A DNA stretch of 64,000 nucleotides from Jeotgalibacillus aurantiacus (GCF_020595125.1 NZ_JACNMS010000002.1:806001-870000); one strand, 5' to 3'. Shown: positions 8,253-19,068, numbered from the stretch's first letter. The notes: a model not told the origin generated them from the sequence alone. Numbers and translations: made by a program.

Positions 8253-8296
8253 TACACTCACCCCCTATATGTTGACGCTTACACAAAAATCAGTAC

Positions 8297-8340
8297 TGTC
8301 TGTCAGCAGAGATCAAGTCCTCACACTCTGCTGACAGACA
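8297..8340 (-). terminator. 15-bp palindrome between amylase and regulator genes
   Basis: TGTCTGTCAGCAGAG pairs perfectly with CTCTGCTGACAGACA. On the minus strand it follows the amylase stop by 2 bp, with only a weak T-rich tract several bases beyond, so it may be a partial terminator or an RNA-stabilising stem. Confidence 0.6.
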
Positions 8341-8342
8341 AT

Positions 8343-9896
8343 TTATGATGCCATGCTTTCTTTCTTTTTACCCTTTTTTCTCATGAAAATAAATAATCCG
8401 ATAAAGAAAATCCAAACGGCTGCAATGGCTGCAACAAACCAGTAATTGATCCCTGTTTCATCCGCGACAACATATATTTCTGCCACTTCACGGTCCAGCG
8501 TAATCCTGAACTGATCATTTTCAGCCCGCACGAGATCTCCACCAAGAAGTCCGCGCAATTCACTTGAATCCTGATAATCAGCTGTTGCAAGATCCACAGA
8601 TTGCGTTTCACTCGTATTATTGATAGCGATGACCGTCGTCTCATCCTCATACTCTCTCTCATAGACAAGCATACCGTTATCGTTATAAAGCACTTCAAGT
8701 GTTCCACGCGTCAGTGATGGAAGCTGCTGTCTCAGTTCTCCAAGATTCCCGATATACTCCTGCAGCTCTTCATCCACATTCAGATCCATCAGTCTGCGGT
8801 TATCCGGATCCTCCCCGCCGTCCAGCGCGATTTCAGATCCGTAATAAATAATCGGGATGCCCGGTACTGTATACATAAAGGCCGTTGCCATTTCCCATCT
8901 CGTGCCTGGGAACATGTTATTTTCAGAGGCAAGTCTTGTAAAACGTGTCATATCATGATTATCAATAAACGTTCCCATTACATAAGGATCGTTAAAAAAC
9001 TGCTGATTGTAGTCCCAATAATTGAACAATCTTGACGTATTCTGATCTGTATTCTGGAAGACTGTTCTCATCTGTTCAGCCAAAGGGAAATCAACAAAAC
9101 CGTCAATCCCGGTGTCAGCGTACTCAGCGATTTTTCTTATGTCTGTATCATAGACTTCCCCTATTAAGTAGAAGTCGTCCTTCACAGATTTTACTTCCTG
9201 TGAAAATTCAGTCCAGAATTCAGCCGGAACGTGCTTAACTGTATCAAGTCTGTATCCGTCTATGTTTGTTTCTTCAATCCACCATTTAGCGGCGTCAAAT
9301 AAGTATTCCCTGACTTCCTGATTTTCAGTATTTAAATCAGGAAGACCGTAAATCCATCCGTTCTCAAGCTGCTCAGGATCATTATTATCTCTGATTGGCT
9401 GTTCTGGGTGGTACCAGTCCTCACGCTCAGGATCATTCACCCATTCATGAGTTGGTGCAGTATGATTGACGACAAAATCAAGAATCACTTTAATATCCCG
9501 TTCATGCGCCTCATCTACAAGCTGCTTAAACTCTTCAACGGTCCCAAAATGTTCTTCTGTCTCGTAAAAATCCTCGATCCAATAGCCGTGATAACCCATC
9601 TCCTGATTTTCGAAAATCGGTGTCAGCCAGATGGCAGTAAAGCCCATGTCCTTAATGTAATCGAGTTCGTTGATAATCCCCTGGAAATCACCGCCATGGT
9701 AAGCTCGCGGGTCCTGCGTGTTGACTGTGATATCATTCGACGAATCTCCATTGTTAAAACGATCCACCATCAAAAAATAAATTGTTTCATCCTGCCATTT
9801 TCTCTCTTCCTTTTCAACAGCGTCAGCCTGACCTGAAAAAACGCTATTAAAAAGGAGGATAGTGATGAGAAAAAGAGCGCTTCCGACTCTTCTCAC
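8343..9896 (-). CDS. secreted, membrane-anchored GH13 alpha-amylase
   Basis: Extracellular starch or maltodextrin hydrolase of 517 aa. The GTG at 9896, with GGAGGGG 5 nt upstream, gives a clean signal peptide ending ...SGQADA before VEKEE. All four GH13 motifs are present: DFVVNH, GYRLDTVKH (nucleophile Asp), LIGEVYD (acid/base Glu) and FIDNHDM. Unusually, the C terminus is a hydrophobic helix WFVAAIAAVWIFFIGLFIFM followed by the basic tail RKKGKKK, so the enzyme should stay tethered to the membrane, facing outward. It is the fourth gene of the mdxE-F-G operon, placed to feed oligosaccharides to the importer. Product specificity is not predictable here. Confidence 0.87.
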   Translation of the reverse strand: MRRVGSALFLITILLFNSVFSGQADAVEKEERKWQDETIYFLMVDRFNNGDSSNDITVNTQDPRAYHGGDFQGIINELDYIKDMGFTAIWLTPIFENQEMGYHGYWIEDFYETEEHFGTVEEFKQLVDEAHERDIKVILDFVVNHTAPTHEWVNDPEREDWYHPEQPIRDNNDPEQLENGWIYGLPDLNTENQEVREYLFDAAKWWIEETNIDGYRLDTVKHVPAEFWTEFSQEVKSVKDDFYLIGEVYDTDIRKIAEYADTGIDGFVDFPLAEQMRTVFQNTDQNTSRLFNYWDYNQQFFNDPYVMGTFIDNHDMTRFTRLASENNMFPGTRWEMATAFMYTVPGIPIIYYGSEIALDGGEDPDNRRLMDLNVDEELQEYIGNLGELRQQLPSLTRGTLEVLYNDNGMLVYEREYEDETTVIAINNTSETQSVDLATADYQDSSELRGLLGGDLVRAENDQFRITLDREVAEIYVVADETGINYWFVAAIAAVWIFFIGLFIFMRKKGKKKESMAS

Positions 9897-9987
9897 CTCT
9901 TCCCCTCCTCCTTTATATGGGTATATTCCATTTAACATCGTAAGCTTTCGATCTGCTGTATTCAGAGTGGCAAATCAGACAAACGGT

Positions 9988-10830
9988 TTAACCTTTTGTT
10001 CCACCGGCTGTCAGTCCTGAAATCAGGTAACGCTGGGAGAACAGATAAACGAGTGCGATTGGAACAGCAATCAGAATCGAACCTGCTGCAAATCGCGTAA
10101 AGTTATTGTCAAACTGATTGCTGATAAAGTTGAACAGCCCAAGTGCCAGCGTAAAGTTTTCAGGATCCCTGAGAATAATTCGCGGCAGCAGGAAGTCAAC
10201 GAACGGCGCCATAAAGTTAAACAGCGCTACTACTCCTAAAATCGGTTTCGCAAGCGGCAGCATAATTTTGAAGAATACGCCTAAGTGACCTGCTCCATCA
10301 ATTCTTGCAGCTTCATCTAGCTCCTTAGGTATTGTATCAAAATAACCTTTTACGAGCCAAGCATTAAACGGTATCTGACCTCCGATATAAATAAGTGTCA
10401 GACCCACCAGTGAATCAAGAAGGTTGACCATATTTAATAGAAGGTAGATGGCAACCATCGCCATTAAAGCCGGGAACATTTGCAGTAACAGGAATGCATA
10501 CAGTCCGTATTTACGCCCTGTGAATTTGTAGCGGGAAAAAGCGTAGGCTACAAATGACGTAATCACAACTGAGAAAAAGGCATTGGCAATCGCAACAATG
10601 ACGCTGTTTTTATACCATGTCAGGTAATCACTTGATGGATCCGTAAACAGCCATTTATAGTGAACGAGTGACCAGTTTTCAGGAATCAGCTGTGCAGAAT
10701 AAAGACTTGTACCCGGGTTCAGTGACATACCAACTGTCCAAAGAAGAGGATAGCCGATTACAACAGCCATAAAAGCTAAAAATAGATAAATGAGCGTGAC
10801 TTCCAGTGTAGACTTAGCTTTTTTGCTCAT
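9988..10830 (-). CDS. mdxG: maltodextrin ABC transporter permease MdxG (MalG type)
   Basis: Inner permease subunit of a carbohydrate ABC importer, 280 aa, with six predicted membrane helices. The cytoplasmic EAA loop, ELDEAARIDGAGHLGVFFKI, contacts the ATPase. The ATG overlaps the mdxF stop by one base (TAATG), and GAGGAGGGG lies upstream, so translation is coupled. No ATP-binding subunit is encoded in this cluster; a shared MsmX-like ATPase elsewhere would be expected, as in Bacillus. Confidence 0.9.
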   Translation of the reverse strand: MSKKAKSTLEVTLIYLFLAFMAVVIGYPLLWTVGMSLNPGTSLYSAQLIPENWSLVHYKWLFTDPSSDYLTWYKNSVIVAIANAFFSVVITSFVAYAFSRYKFTGRKYGLYAFLLLQMFPALMAMVAIYLLLNMVNLLDSLVGLTLIYIGGQIPFNAWLVKGYFDTIPKELDEAARIDGAGHLGVFFKIMLPLAKPILGVVALFNFMAPFVDFLLPRIILRDPENFTLALGLFNFISNQFDNNFTRFAAGSILIAVPIALVYLFSQRYLISGLTAGGTKG

Positions 10831-12140
10831 TAAATATTCCCCTCCTCTTTAAATGAACGTGTTTTTCTGAATTGATAGAACGCAAATCCTGTAACAATCA
10901 GTCCGAGAATCAGCGTAATTGCTGCAGCCATACTGTATTGGTTTAATTCAAATGTTAAGTCGTAAACCCATGAAATCAGGATATCGGTACCGCCCGCGTT
11001 TTGACCACGCACAGCAGGTCCACCTTCATTAAACAGGTAAATAATATTAAAGTTATTGAAGTTCCCAGCATACTGCATGATCAGTAATGGAGCTGTTGCA
11101 TACAGTACGTGTGGAAGTGTGATGTTTCTGAATTTCTGGAACCGGCTTGCTCCGTCCACATCCGCTGCTTCGTACCAGTCCTTTGAAATACTCTGAAGAA
11201 TACCGGTAAACAAAGCAAAGACAAATGGGAATCCAAGCCATGTCTGTATCATAATTAATGCAATGCGTGTCCAGAATGGATCCTGAAGCCACGGGATCGC
11301 AAGGTCAAACATTGCGAGAATATCCGTATTTATCGCACCGAAACGATCGTTAAACATCGCTGCAAATACAAGGATCGTTACGAATGCAGGAACTGCCCAA
11401 GGAAGAATTAAAATCGTACGGATTGTCCGCTTAAATTTAATACGCGGATCATTTACAAGTAAAGCCAGAAATAAACCTAAAGCGATTTGCAGAGTCGTTG
11501 CAACGACTGTCCAGACAATCGTCCAGGTAAATACACTGATAAATGTATCCTGCCAGATATTATTTCCTGCTCCGCCTGTCTCAAAGAACAGACGTGCAAA
11601 GTTATCAAAGCCAATCCAGCTTAACAGGCTACGTGGTGGCTGGTTGTATTGTGTGTAATCTGTAAATGCCAGTGCAATTGTAAACATCAGTGGCAAAATA
11701 ACGATAAAAGCAAGCATCACAAGCCCTGGTGTTACGAAGAAATACGGGAATCCTACATCCCATACATTACGTGCTGCTTCTTTAAATGTTGGTGTTTTTT
11801 CCCCGTTACGCAGACGGACTGCATCTCTCTTAGCATCCTTTACATTCGCTACGTAAAGAATAATAAAGAAGGCTATAAGAATCACAGAAATCAAACCATA
11901 GATTAATAGAAAAACAGAGTTATCAACACCCTCAAGTGTACCGAGTGTTCTCAGCCCCCAGATACCAGTATTAAGAAATCTCCCAAGCGTCAGGATAAAG
12001 GAAACTTCGAGGATAATGAAGAGTATTCCCTTAACGTATCTGCGGTTGTACAACTGGCCTAAGCCGGCAAGAAGAATGGATAAAATGACAGCTAGTCTGG
12101 GGTTATGTGAAGTTTTAGCTGTCGAGTTAGCAGTTGACAT
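10830..12140 (-). CDS. mdxF: maltodextrin ABC transporter permease MdxF (MalF type)
   Basis: Permease subunit of 436 aa. The N-terminal 120 residues contain extra hydrophobic segments (AVILSILLAGLGQLYNRRY and onward), a feature of MdxF-type proteins, followed by the transmembrane ABC domain with the EAA loop EAADVDGASRFQKFRNI. The ATG has GGAGG 7 nt upstream. It lies 100 bp after mdxE, with a hairpin between, and is coupled to mdxG. Confidence 0.9.
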   Translation of the reverse strand: MSTANSTAKTSHNPRLAVILSILLAGLGQLYNRRYVKGILFIILEVSFILTLGRFLNTGIWGLRTLGTLEGVDNSVFLLIYGLISVILIAFFIILYVANVKDAKRDAVRLRNGEKTPTFKEAARNVWDVGFPYFFVTPGLVMLAFIVILPLMFTIALAFTDYTQYNQPPRSLLSWIGFDNFARLFFETGGAGNNIWQDTFISVFTWTIVWTVVATTLQIALGLFLALLVNDPRIKFKRTIRTILILPWAVPAFVTILVFAAMFNDRFGAINTDILAMFDLAIPWLQDPFWTRIALIMIQTWLGFPFVFALFTGILQSISKDWYEAADVDGASRFQKFRNITLPHVLYATAPLLIMQYAGNFNNFNIIYLFNEGGPAVRGQNAGGTDILISWVYDLTFELNQYSMAAAITLILGLIVTGFAFYQFRKTRSFKEEGNI

Positions 12141-12190
12141 GTCATCGCCTCCCTAGCGAGCGTTCAGAGAACAATATCTCTATAAAGTGA

Positions 12191-12221
12191 GTGGATAGAA
12201 GGAGGGAATCCTTCTATCCAC
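12191..12221 (-). promoter_or_regulatory. intra-operon stem-loop 3' of mdxE
   Basis: A perfect 12-bp inverted repeat, GTGGATAGAAGG / CCTTCTATCCAC, lies 20-50 bp after the mdxE stop and has no T run. Such stems often protect the upstream message and allow more binding protein than permease; that role is inferred. Confidence 0.6.
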
Positions 12222-12240
12222 CATCGTCATGAATGTGAAA

Positions 12241-13527
12241 TTACTGTTGTGCAGCAGCGATATTATCCTGAATCTGCTGTACAGCTTCATCTAATACTTC
12301 CTGTACATCATCACCTTGTGCGATGAACAGAAGTGCGTTATTAATTGGCTCCCAAACCTGCTGCATTTCTGGAGCAGATGGCATTGGCGTTCCGAACTGG
12401 ATCTGCTCAGCAAATGGAGCGATCAGTTCGTTAGAAGTTACAGCTTCACCTTCAAGTGCTGCCTGGTTAGCTGGAAGCTCCCCTGCATTCTCGAAGTAGA
12501 AAGTTGAATTTTCTTCGTTTGTAAGCCAGATCGCAAGGTCAGTTGCAGCATCTTTGTTTTCTGAGTACTCAGAAACCATCCATGATTTTACCCCTACAAA
12601 TGAAGTTGCGTTGTTTCCGTCAACCGTTGGAAGGATTGCTGTTCCAAGGCTGTCACCAAGTGCTTCAGAGTAAGCAGGGATGTTCCATGGTCCAGTGATT
12701 GCAACGCCGACTTTACCATCAGAGAATAGACCGTTCATGATGTCAGGGTTGATTTCAACCGGGATATATCCATTTTCGTACCAAGACTGGATAAGCTCTC
12801 CTCCAGCTACAGCACCTTCGTTGTTAAGACCGATATCCGTTACATCATAAGATCCACCTTCGTTGTTGAATACATATGCGCCGTTAGCGCCGAAGAATGG
12901 ATATGAGAAATAGAAGTTTGCAGCTTCCATTAGGAAACCGTAAGTTTCAGATGCCTGGTCTGTCTGCTCTTCAGCAATTGCCATCAGATCATCCATTGTT
13001 GCAGGTGCTTCAGGTACAAGGTCTTTGTTGTAGAATGTTGCATACGTTTCAACTACTAGAGGAGCTCCATAAGTTTCTCCATCATAAGTGATTGCTTCGA
13101 TTGCAGTTTCTGAATAGTCACCTTCTGCTTCACCAAGATCGATTGGTGCAGCAAGTCCTTGAAGAACGATGTTTCCGATTCTGTCATGCGGCTGGAAGAA
13201 TAGATCCGGACCGTTACCTGCAGGACCGTCAAGGTTAAGCGCTTCCACCTGATCCAGCATGTTCATTGGCGTTGTTTCAATTGCAATTCCTGTTTCTTCT
13301 GTGTAACGAGCGAATAATTCATCAAGCGCAGCTTTTTGCTCTTCGCTGTCGTTTACCCATACTTTTAGTGATTCCGGCTGCTCAGAAGTTGCTTCTTCTC
13401 CATCTCCGGATGCGTTTGAGTCCCCATCGCCTGAACCTGATGTTTCTTCACGTTCAGGTGCACAAGCTGCCAGTACGCCGATTAAAAGCAGTACCATGGC
13501 AAAAATCGAAATATACTTTTTCAACAT
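12241..13527 (-). CDS. mdxE: maltodextrin-binding lipoprotein MdxE
   Basis: Extracytoplasmic solute-binding protein of 428 aa, lipid-anchored through Cys22 in the lipobox GVLAAC. An acidic, Ser/Gly-rich linker of about 25 residues follows, then the SBP family 1 fold. It captures maltodextrins and delivers them to MdxF-MdxG. AGGAGG lies 7 nt before the ATG. It is the first gene of the operon and is preceded by a LacI-type palindrome and a cre-like site. Substrate assignment rests on the neighbours. Confidence 0.9.
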   Translation of the reverse strand: MLKKYISIFAMVLLLIGVLAACAPEREETSGSGDGDSNASGDGEEATSEQPESLKVWVNDSEEQKAALDELFARYTEETGIAIETTPMNMLDQVEALNLDGPAGNGPDLFFQPHDRIGNIVLQGLAAPIDLGEAEGDYSETAIEAITYDGETYGAPLVVETYATFYNKDLVPEAPATMDDLMAIAEEQTDQASETYGFLMEAANFYFSYPFFGANGAYVFNNEGGSYDVTDIGLNNEGAVAGGELIQSWYENGYIPVEINPDIMNGLFSDGKVGVAITGPWNIPAYSEALGDSLGTAILPTVDGNNATSFVGVKSWMVSEYSENKDAATDLAIWLTNEENSTFYFENAGELPANQAALEGEAVTSNELIAPFAEQIQFGTPMPSAPEMQQVWEPINNALLFIAQGDDVQEVLDEAVQQIQDNIAAAQQ

Positions 13528-13560
13528 TGACCCCTCCTAAAGGTTGTTTTTTCTTGAGCT

Positions 13561-13578
13561 TGTACAAACGTTTGCACA
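13561..13578. promoter_or_regulatory. LacI-family operator before mdxE
   Basis: An 18-bp dyad, TGTACAAACGTTTGCACA, symmetric except at one pair, centred on CG as LacI/MalR-type operators are. It lies about 35-50 bp upstream of mdxE and is the best candidate site for the LacI-type regulator of this cluster. Confidence 0.65.
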
Positions 13579-13629
13579 CTATCTCTAAAAAAAGAGCGAT
13601 TAAAAATATAACCGCTTACATTTATATTG

Positions 13630-13643
13630 TGAAAACGATTGCA
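13630..13643. promoter_or_regulatory. cre-like CcpA site before mdxE
   Basis: TGAAAACGATTGCA matches the cre consensus TGWAANCGNTNWCA at 13 of 14 positions, suggesting carbon catabolite repression of the cluster. Confidence 0.65.
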
Positions 13644-13843
13644 CAACCTACTTTTATTATAATCAAGTTTTTTCATATTACAATAGATAAAATGCATTTT
13701 TTTAATTTTTGTTATTTTCCCATCAAGAGTTGCCAACAGTCATTGACTTTAATTCTTCTTTCGAATAAGGTTGTAAGCAATTATTCTATTAACACCGCAG
13801 TCCGTCTTATCTCTATTACATAAATACCGGACTGTAACAATGA

Positions 13844-15616
<1,773 letters not shown>

Positions 15617-15634
15617 ACAGATGCCTTTTAAATT

Positions 15635-15678
15635 GAGGGTGTGACAACTCCTAAACGGATTTGGTCCACCCTCTTTTT
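15635..15678 (+). terminator. terminator of the maltogenic amylase gene
   Basis: GAGGGTGTGAC pairs with GGTCCACCCTC (one mismatch) and is followed by TTTTT. Confidence 0.75.
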
Positions 15679-15740
15679 CCTGCGTTACGATTATTGCCAG
15701 ACAGTTGAGAACAACCGTCAGGAAAGGAGCCTCAAACACC

Positions 15741-17084
15741 ATGAGTAAACAGGCTAAAAAAATGACTCTCTTTGCACTTACCTGGCCTATTTTTATAGAA
15801 ATTTCCCTGCACATGCTGATGGGAAATGCAGACACGCTCATGCTAAGCCAGTATTCGGATGACAGTGTAGCAGCAGTTGGGGTAGCAAACCAGATACTTT
15901 CATTAATCATTGTCATGTTCGGATTTGTTGCTACAGGAACGTCTATACTCGTCGCTCAGTACCTTGGAGCTAAAAAAGACAGAAGCGCTGCAGAAATTGT
16001 GGTGATTTCAATCGTGGCGAACCTCATCTTCGGACTTGCGCTGAGTTTGGCCATTGTTATCCTGGATCAGCAATTATTAAGACTGCTCGACATTCCGGCT
16101 GAACTGCTTCCAGAGGCGACTGTCTACCTTCAGATTGTCGGTGGATTATCATTTATACAATCGGTCATCATGACAATCGGTGCGATTTTAAGAAGCTACA
16201 GTTTTACAAAAGATGCGATGTACGTAACGCTCGGAATGAACATCCTGAATGTTGCAGGTAACTACCTCGTGATTTTCGGTCCTTTCGGCTTTCCAGTACT
16301 TGGTGTTGAAGGTGTAGCCTATTCAACCGCGATCAGCCGGGTCATTGGATTATGTGCTGTTTTCTATCTTTTACTGAGAAGAACAAAGTACAGTCTTCCA
16401 TTCAGACAGTTATTCTCTCTTCCTGCCGGACATTTAAAAAACCTTCTTAAGATCGGAATTCCATCTGCAGGAGAACACTTATCTTACAACGCTTCACAGC
16501 TTGTCATCACCGCATTTATTGCAGCGATGGGGACTGAAGCACTGACGACAAAAGTGTATACACAGAACCTGATGATGTTTATTTTCCTTTTTGCCGTAGC
16601 CATTGGTCAGGGCAGCCAGATCCTGATCGGACATATGGTTGGGGCAGGTAAATTCGAAGAAGCTTATAAAAGATGTATCAAAAGTCTGAGACTGGCTATA
16701 TTAATTTCTCTGCTCATGGCCGTGATTTTTGCTATTTTCTCCAGAAATCTTCTTGGGATCTTCACATCAAATGAAGATATTTTAGCGCTCGGATCCATCT
16801 TGATCTTCCTGACCATCATTCTTGAACCGGGAAGAAGCTTTAATCTCGTTGTCATCAATGCACTGAGAGCTGCAGGAGACGTAAAATTCCCTGTATATAT
16901 CGGCATTTTATCCATGTGGGGAATTGCTGTTTTCTTTGCTTATCTGCTTGGTGTTTTTTTCGGGCTCGGTCTCATAGGAATCTGGATCGCCTTTTCTCTT
17001 GATGAGTGGATTCGGGGGATCATTATGCTGAAACGATGGAAAAAACGAGGCTGGATGGAAAAAAGTTTTGTTAAACCTGCTTAA
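15741..17084 (+). CDS. MATE family efflux transporter
   Basis: Membrane exporter of 447 aa with about 12 hydrophobic segments arranged as two MatE repeats. The first begins TWPIFIEISLHMLMGNADTLMLSQYSDDSVAAVGVANQ in spirit of the family (first-helix motif near residues 12-30), the second near residue 240 (GIPSAGEHLSYN). MATE proteins extrude cationic drugs or metabolites using Na+ or H+ gradients; the substrate is unknown. GGAAAGGAG lies 11 nt before the ATG. A TTG at 15705 in frame is unlikely because it precedes that site. It has its own terminator and is not obviously linked to its neighbours. Confidence 0.85.
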   Translation: MSKQAKKMTLFALTWPIFIEISLHMLMGNADTLMLSQYSDDSVAAVGVANQILSLIIVMFGFVATGTSILVAQYLGAKKDRSAAEIVVISIVANLIFGLALSLAIVILDQQLLRLLDIPAELLPEATVYLQIVGGLSFIQSVIMTIGAILRSYSFTKDAMYVTLGMNILNVAGNYLVIFGPFGFPVLGVEGVAYSTAISRVIGLCAVFYLLLRRTKYSLPFRQLFSLPAGHLKNLLKIGIPSAGEHLSYNASQLVITAFIAAMGTEALTTKVYTQNLMMFIFLFAVAIGQGSQILIGHMVGAGKFEEAYKRCIKSLRLAILISLLMAVIFAIFSRNLLGIFTSNEDILALGSILIFLTIILEPGRSFNLVVINALRAAGDVKFPVYIGILSMWGIAVFFAYLLGVFFGLGLIGIWIAFSLDEWIRGIIMLKRWKKRGWMEKSFVKPA

Positions 17085-17125
17085 TATTCTGAAAATAATA
17101 ATGCGCTTACATGGTTGCAATGGAA

Positions 17126-17153
17126 GGATTCGTGACACGCGAATCCTTTTTCT
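17126..17153 (+). terminator. terminator of the MATE gene
   Basis: GGATTCG / CGAATCC stem followed by TTTTTC. Confidence 0.75.
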
Positions 17154-17155
17154 TA

Positions 17156-17172
17156 TGTTATAAAACCTAACA
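17156..17172. promoter_or_regulatory. TnrA/GlnR-type box 1 upstream of glnK
   Basis: TGTTATAAAACCTAACA fits TGTNA-N7-TNACA exactly over 17 bp. It is centred about 70 bp upstream of the probable transcription start. Confidence 0.75.
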
Positions 17173-17199
17173 TGATAATCGTTTTTTTCTAAAAAACAC

Positions 17200-17228
17200 T
17201 TGCATTCTGTTAGTTTTCTGAATATTAT
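17200..17228 (+). promoter_or_regulatory. glnK-amtB promoter
   Basis: TTGCAT and TATTAT are separated by 17 bp, giving a predicted start near 17235, between the two TnrA/GlnR-type boxes. Confidence 0.55.
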
Positions 17229-17248
17229 TATATCTATAAGTTATCAAA

Positions 17249-17265
17249 TGTTAGAAAACCTAACA
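17249..17265. promoter_or_regulatory. TnrA/GlnR-type box 2 in the glnK leader
   Basis: TGTTAGAAAACCTAACA fits TGTNA-N7-TNACA exactly and ends 1 bp before AAGGAG. Its location downstream of the promoter suggests repression, whereas box 1 is in an activating position. Confidence 0.75.
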
Positions 17266-17280
17266 TAAGGAGTGGTCAAT

Positions 17281-17622
17281 GTGAAGAAGATTGAAGCAAT
17301 CGTTCGACCTGAAGTGTTTCAGGAGCTCCGTGAAAAACTCGTTCATATCGGAATAGGAGGCCTGACCGTATTTGAAGCAGCAGGCTGCGGGAACCAGAAA
17401 GGCAAGCGTGGAGCATTCAGAGGAACTTCCTATGAGCTTCCCCTCGTTTCCCGGATAAAGGTTGAAATGGTAACAGAAGAACACCGTGTAGACGAAATTG
17501 TTGATGCGATCCTGGAAGCCTGCGGAACCGGCCAGGTGGGAGACGGGAAAATCTTTATCTCTCCTATCGAAGAAGTCATCAGAATTCGCAGTGGCGAAAG
17601 AGGAAAGCAGGCTGTTTTATAA
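17281..17622 (+). CDS. glnK: PII nitrogen-regulatory protein GlnK (NrgB)
   Basis: Trimeric PII signal protein of 113 aa that binds ATP/ADP and 2-oxoglutarate and controls AmtB and, in Bacillus, TnrA. The T-loop includes GKRGAFRGTSY with Tyr51 at the usual position, and the C-terminal half has GQVGDGKIFISP. The GTG at 17281 is 8 nt from AAGGAG; the GTG at 17272 overlaps the site. It is 27 bp upstream of amtB. In B. subtilis the order is amtB (nrgA) then glnK (nrgB); here it is reversed. Confidence 0.92.
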   Translation: MKKIEAIVRPEVFQELREKLVHIGIGGLTVFEAAGCGNQKGKRGAFRGTSYELPLVSRIKVEMVTEEHRVDEIVDAILEACGTGQVGDGKIFISPIEEVIRIRSGERGKQAVL

Positions 17623-17649
17623 ACAGACTAATTTTGGAGGTGCTTCACA

Positions 17650-19029
17650 ATGAAGAAGAAAATATTATCTGTAACAGCAATTGGGAGTTTGTTTACAACA
17701 AGCGCATTTGCTGCGCCTGTCACAGCTGAAAGTGTCCAGCTGTCATTAGATACGATGTGGGTTATGATTGCAGCAATTTTAGTATTTTTTATGCACGCAG
17801 GGTTTGCCATGGTGGAATCAGGTTTCACCCGGGCTAAAAACACACTGAATATCCTCATGAAAAATATTTTGACAATCTCTATTGGTTCCGTCCTTTACTT
17901 TTTAGTCGGTTATGGCATTATGTTCGGAAATTCAAACGGATTTTTCGGCACAAGCGGCTTCGCCCTATCTGGTGTTGAAGACGTAGGGTTCTTCTTATTC
18001 CAGGCCGTGTTCGCAGCTACCTGTGCAACGATCATTTCCGGTGCCGTTGCTGAGCGCATGAAGCTGAGCAGCTACCTGATCCTTACCGTATTAATGACTG
18101 GTGCCATCTATCCTGTAGTCGGTCACTGGGTATGGGGTGGCGGCTGGATCTCCGAGCTTGGATTCGTAGACTTCGCTGGTTCAACGGTGGTTCACTTAAC
18201 CGGAGCAGTTGGTGCACTGTTTGCCGTCCTGTTTCTCGGTTCACGTATTGGAAAATATGAAGGCAAAAAAGTTAATGCGATTCCGGGACACAGCATTCCA
18301 TTAGGTGCGCTTGGGGTTTTCATTCTTTGGTTCGGATGGTTTGGATTCAACGGAGGAAGTTCTCTTGCAGCTGACCCGACACTGGTTCCGATTGTCATTT
18401 CCACAACTCTTTTATCTGCTTCTGCCGGTGTAATTTCTTCAGCATTGTATTCACGTATCCGCTTTAAAAAGATTGACCCTTCAATCACTTTGAACGGAGC
18501 ACTTGGAGGCCTTGTAGGGATCACTGCAGGCACGGCGAATGTTTCACTTGTTGGCGCAATCGTGATCGGTCTGATTGCAGGGGTCATCCTTGTAGAAGGA
18601 ATCCGTTTCATCGACGTTGTTCTGCGTGCTGATGATCCAGTTGGAGCAGTAGCGGTTCACGGAATCTGCGGGATCTGGGGAACACTCGCTGTTGGATTAT
18701 TCGACACAGCAAACGGACTGTTTTATGGTGGTGGCGCTGGATTGCTTGGTGTTCAGGCAATCGGTGTAGGTGCTGTCATCCTCTGGACCGGTCTTGCAGT
18801 AAGTGCTGTCGTATTCGCCATGAAATCACTTGGCGGAATCCGCGTTACCCGTGAAGAAGAGCTTGCAGGTCTTGACTACTCTGAGCACGGTTCAAACGCT
18901 TACGAGTTTAAAGAGTCTCTGATGTCATCAAGCTCTCCACAGACTGCTAACGCAACAGGTAACCTTGTTGAGCGTCTCAACCAGCTTGGCACAACCGTTA
19001 AACAGCCCGAAACTAGAAAAACAGTATAA
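17650..19029 (+). CDS. amtB: ammonium transporter AmtB (NrgA)
   Basis: Trimeric membrane channel that takes up ammonium under nitrogen limitation, 459 aa. An N-terminal signal-like segment ends near AFAAPVTA, then about 11 helices. The twin pore histidines are in VVHLTGAVGALF and VAVHGICGIWG. A soluble tail of about 60 residues ends the protein. GGAGGTG lies 7 nt before the ATG. It forms an operon with glnK and is followed by a strong terminator. Confidence 0.94.
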   Translation: MKKKILSVTAIGSLFTTSAFAAPVTAESVQLSLDTMWVMIAAILVFFMHAGFAMVESGFTRAKNTLNILMKNILTISIGSVLYFLVGYGIMFGNSNGFFGTSGFALSGVEDVGFFLFQAVFAATCATIISGAVAERMKLSSYLILTVLMTGAIYPVVGHWVWGGGWISELGFVDFAGSTVVHLTGAVGALFAVLFLGSRIGKYEGKKVNAIPGHSIPLGALGVFILWFGWFGFNGGSSLAADPTLVPIVISTTLLSASAGVISSALYSRIRFKKIDPSITLNGALGGLVGITAGTANVSLVGAIVIGLIAGVILVEGIRFIDVVLRADDPVGAVAVHGICGIWGTLAVGLFDTANGLFYGGGAGLLGVQAIGVGAVILWTGLAVSAVVFAMKSLGGIRVTREEELAGLDYSEHGSNAYEFKESLMSSSSPQTANATGNLVERLNQLGTTVKQPETRKTV

Positions 19030-19037
19030 CTATAAAA

Positions 19038-19068
19038 GCAGAATGTGCGGGGGCACATTCTGCTTTTT
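19038..19068 (+). terminator. terminator of glnK-amtB
   Basis: GCAGAATGTGC / GCACATTCTGC stem with a 4-nt loop, followed by TTTTT. Confidence 0.9.
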
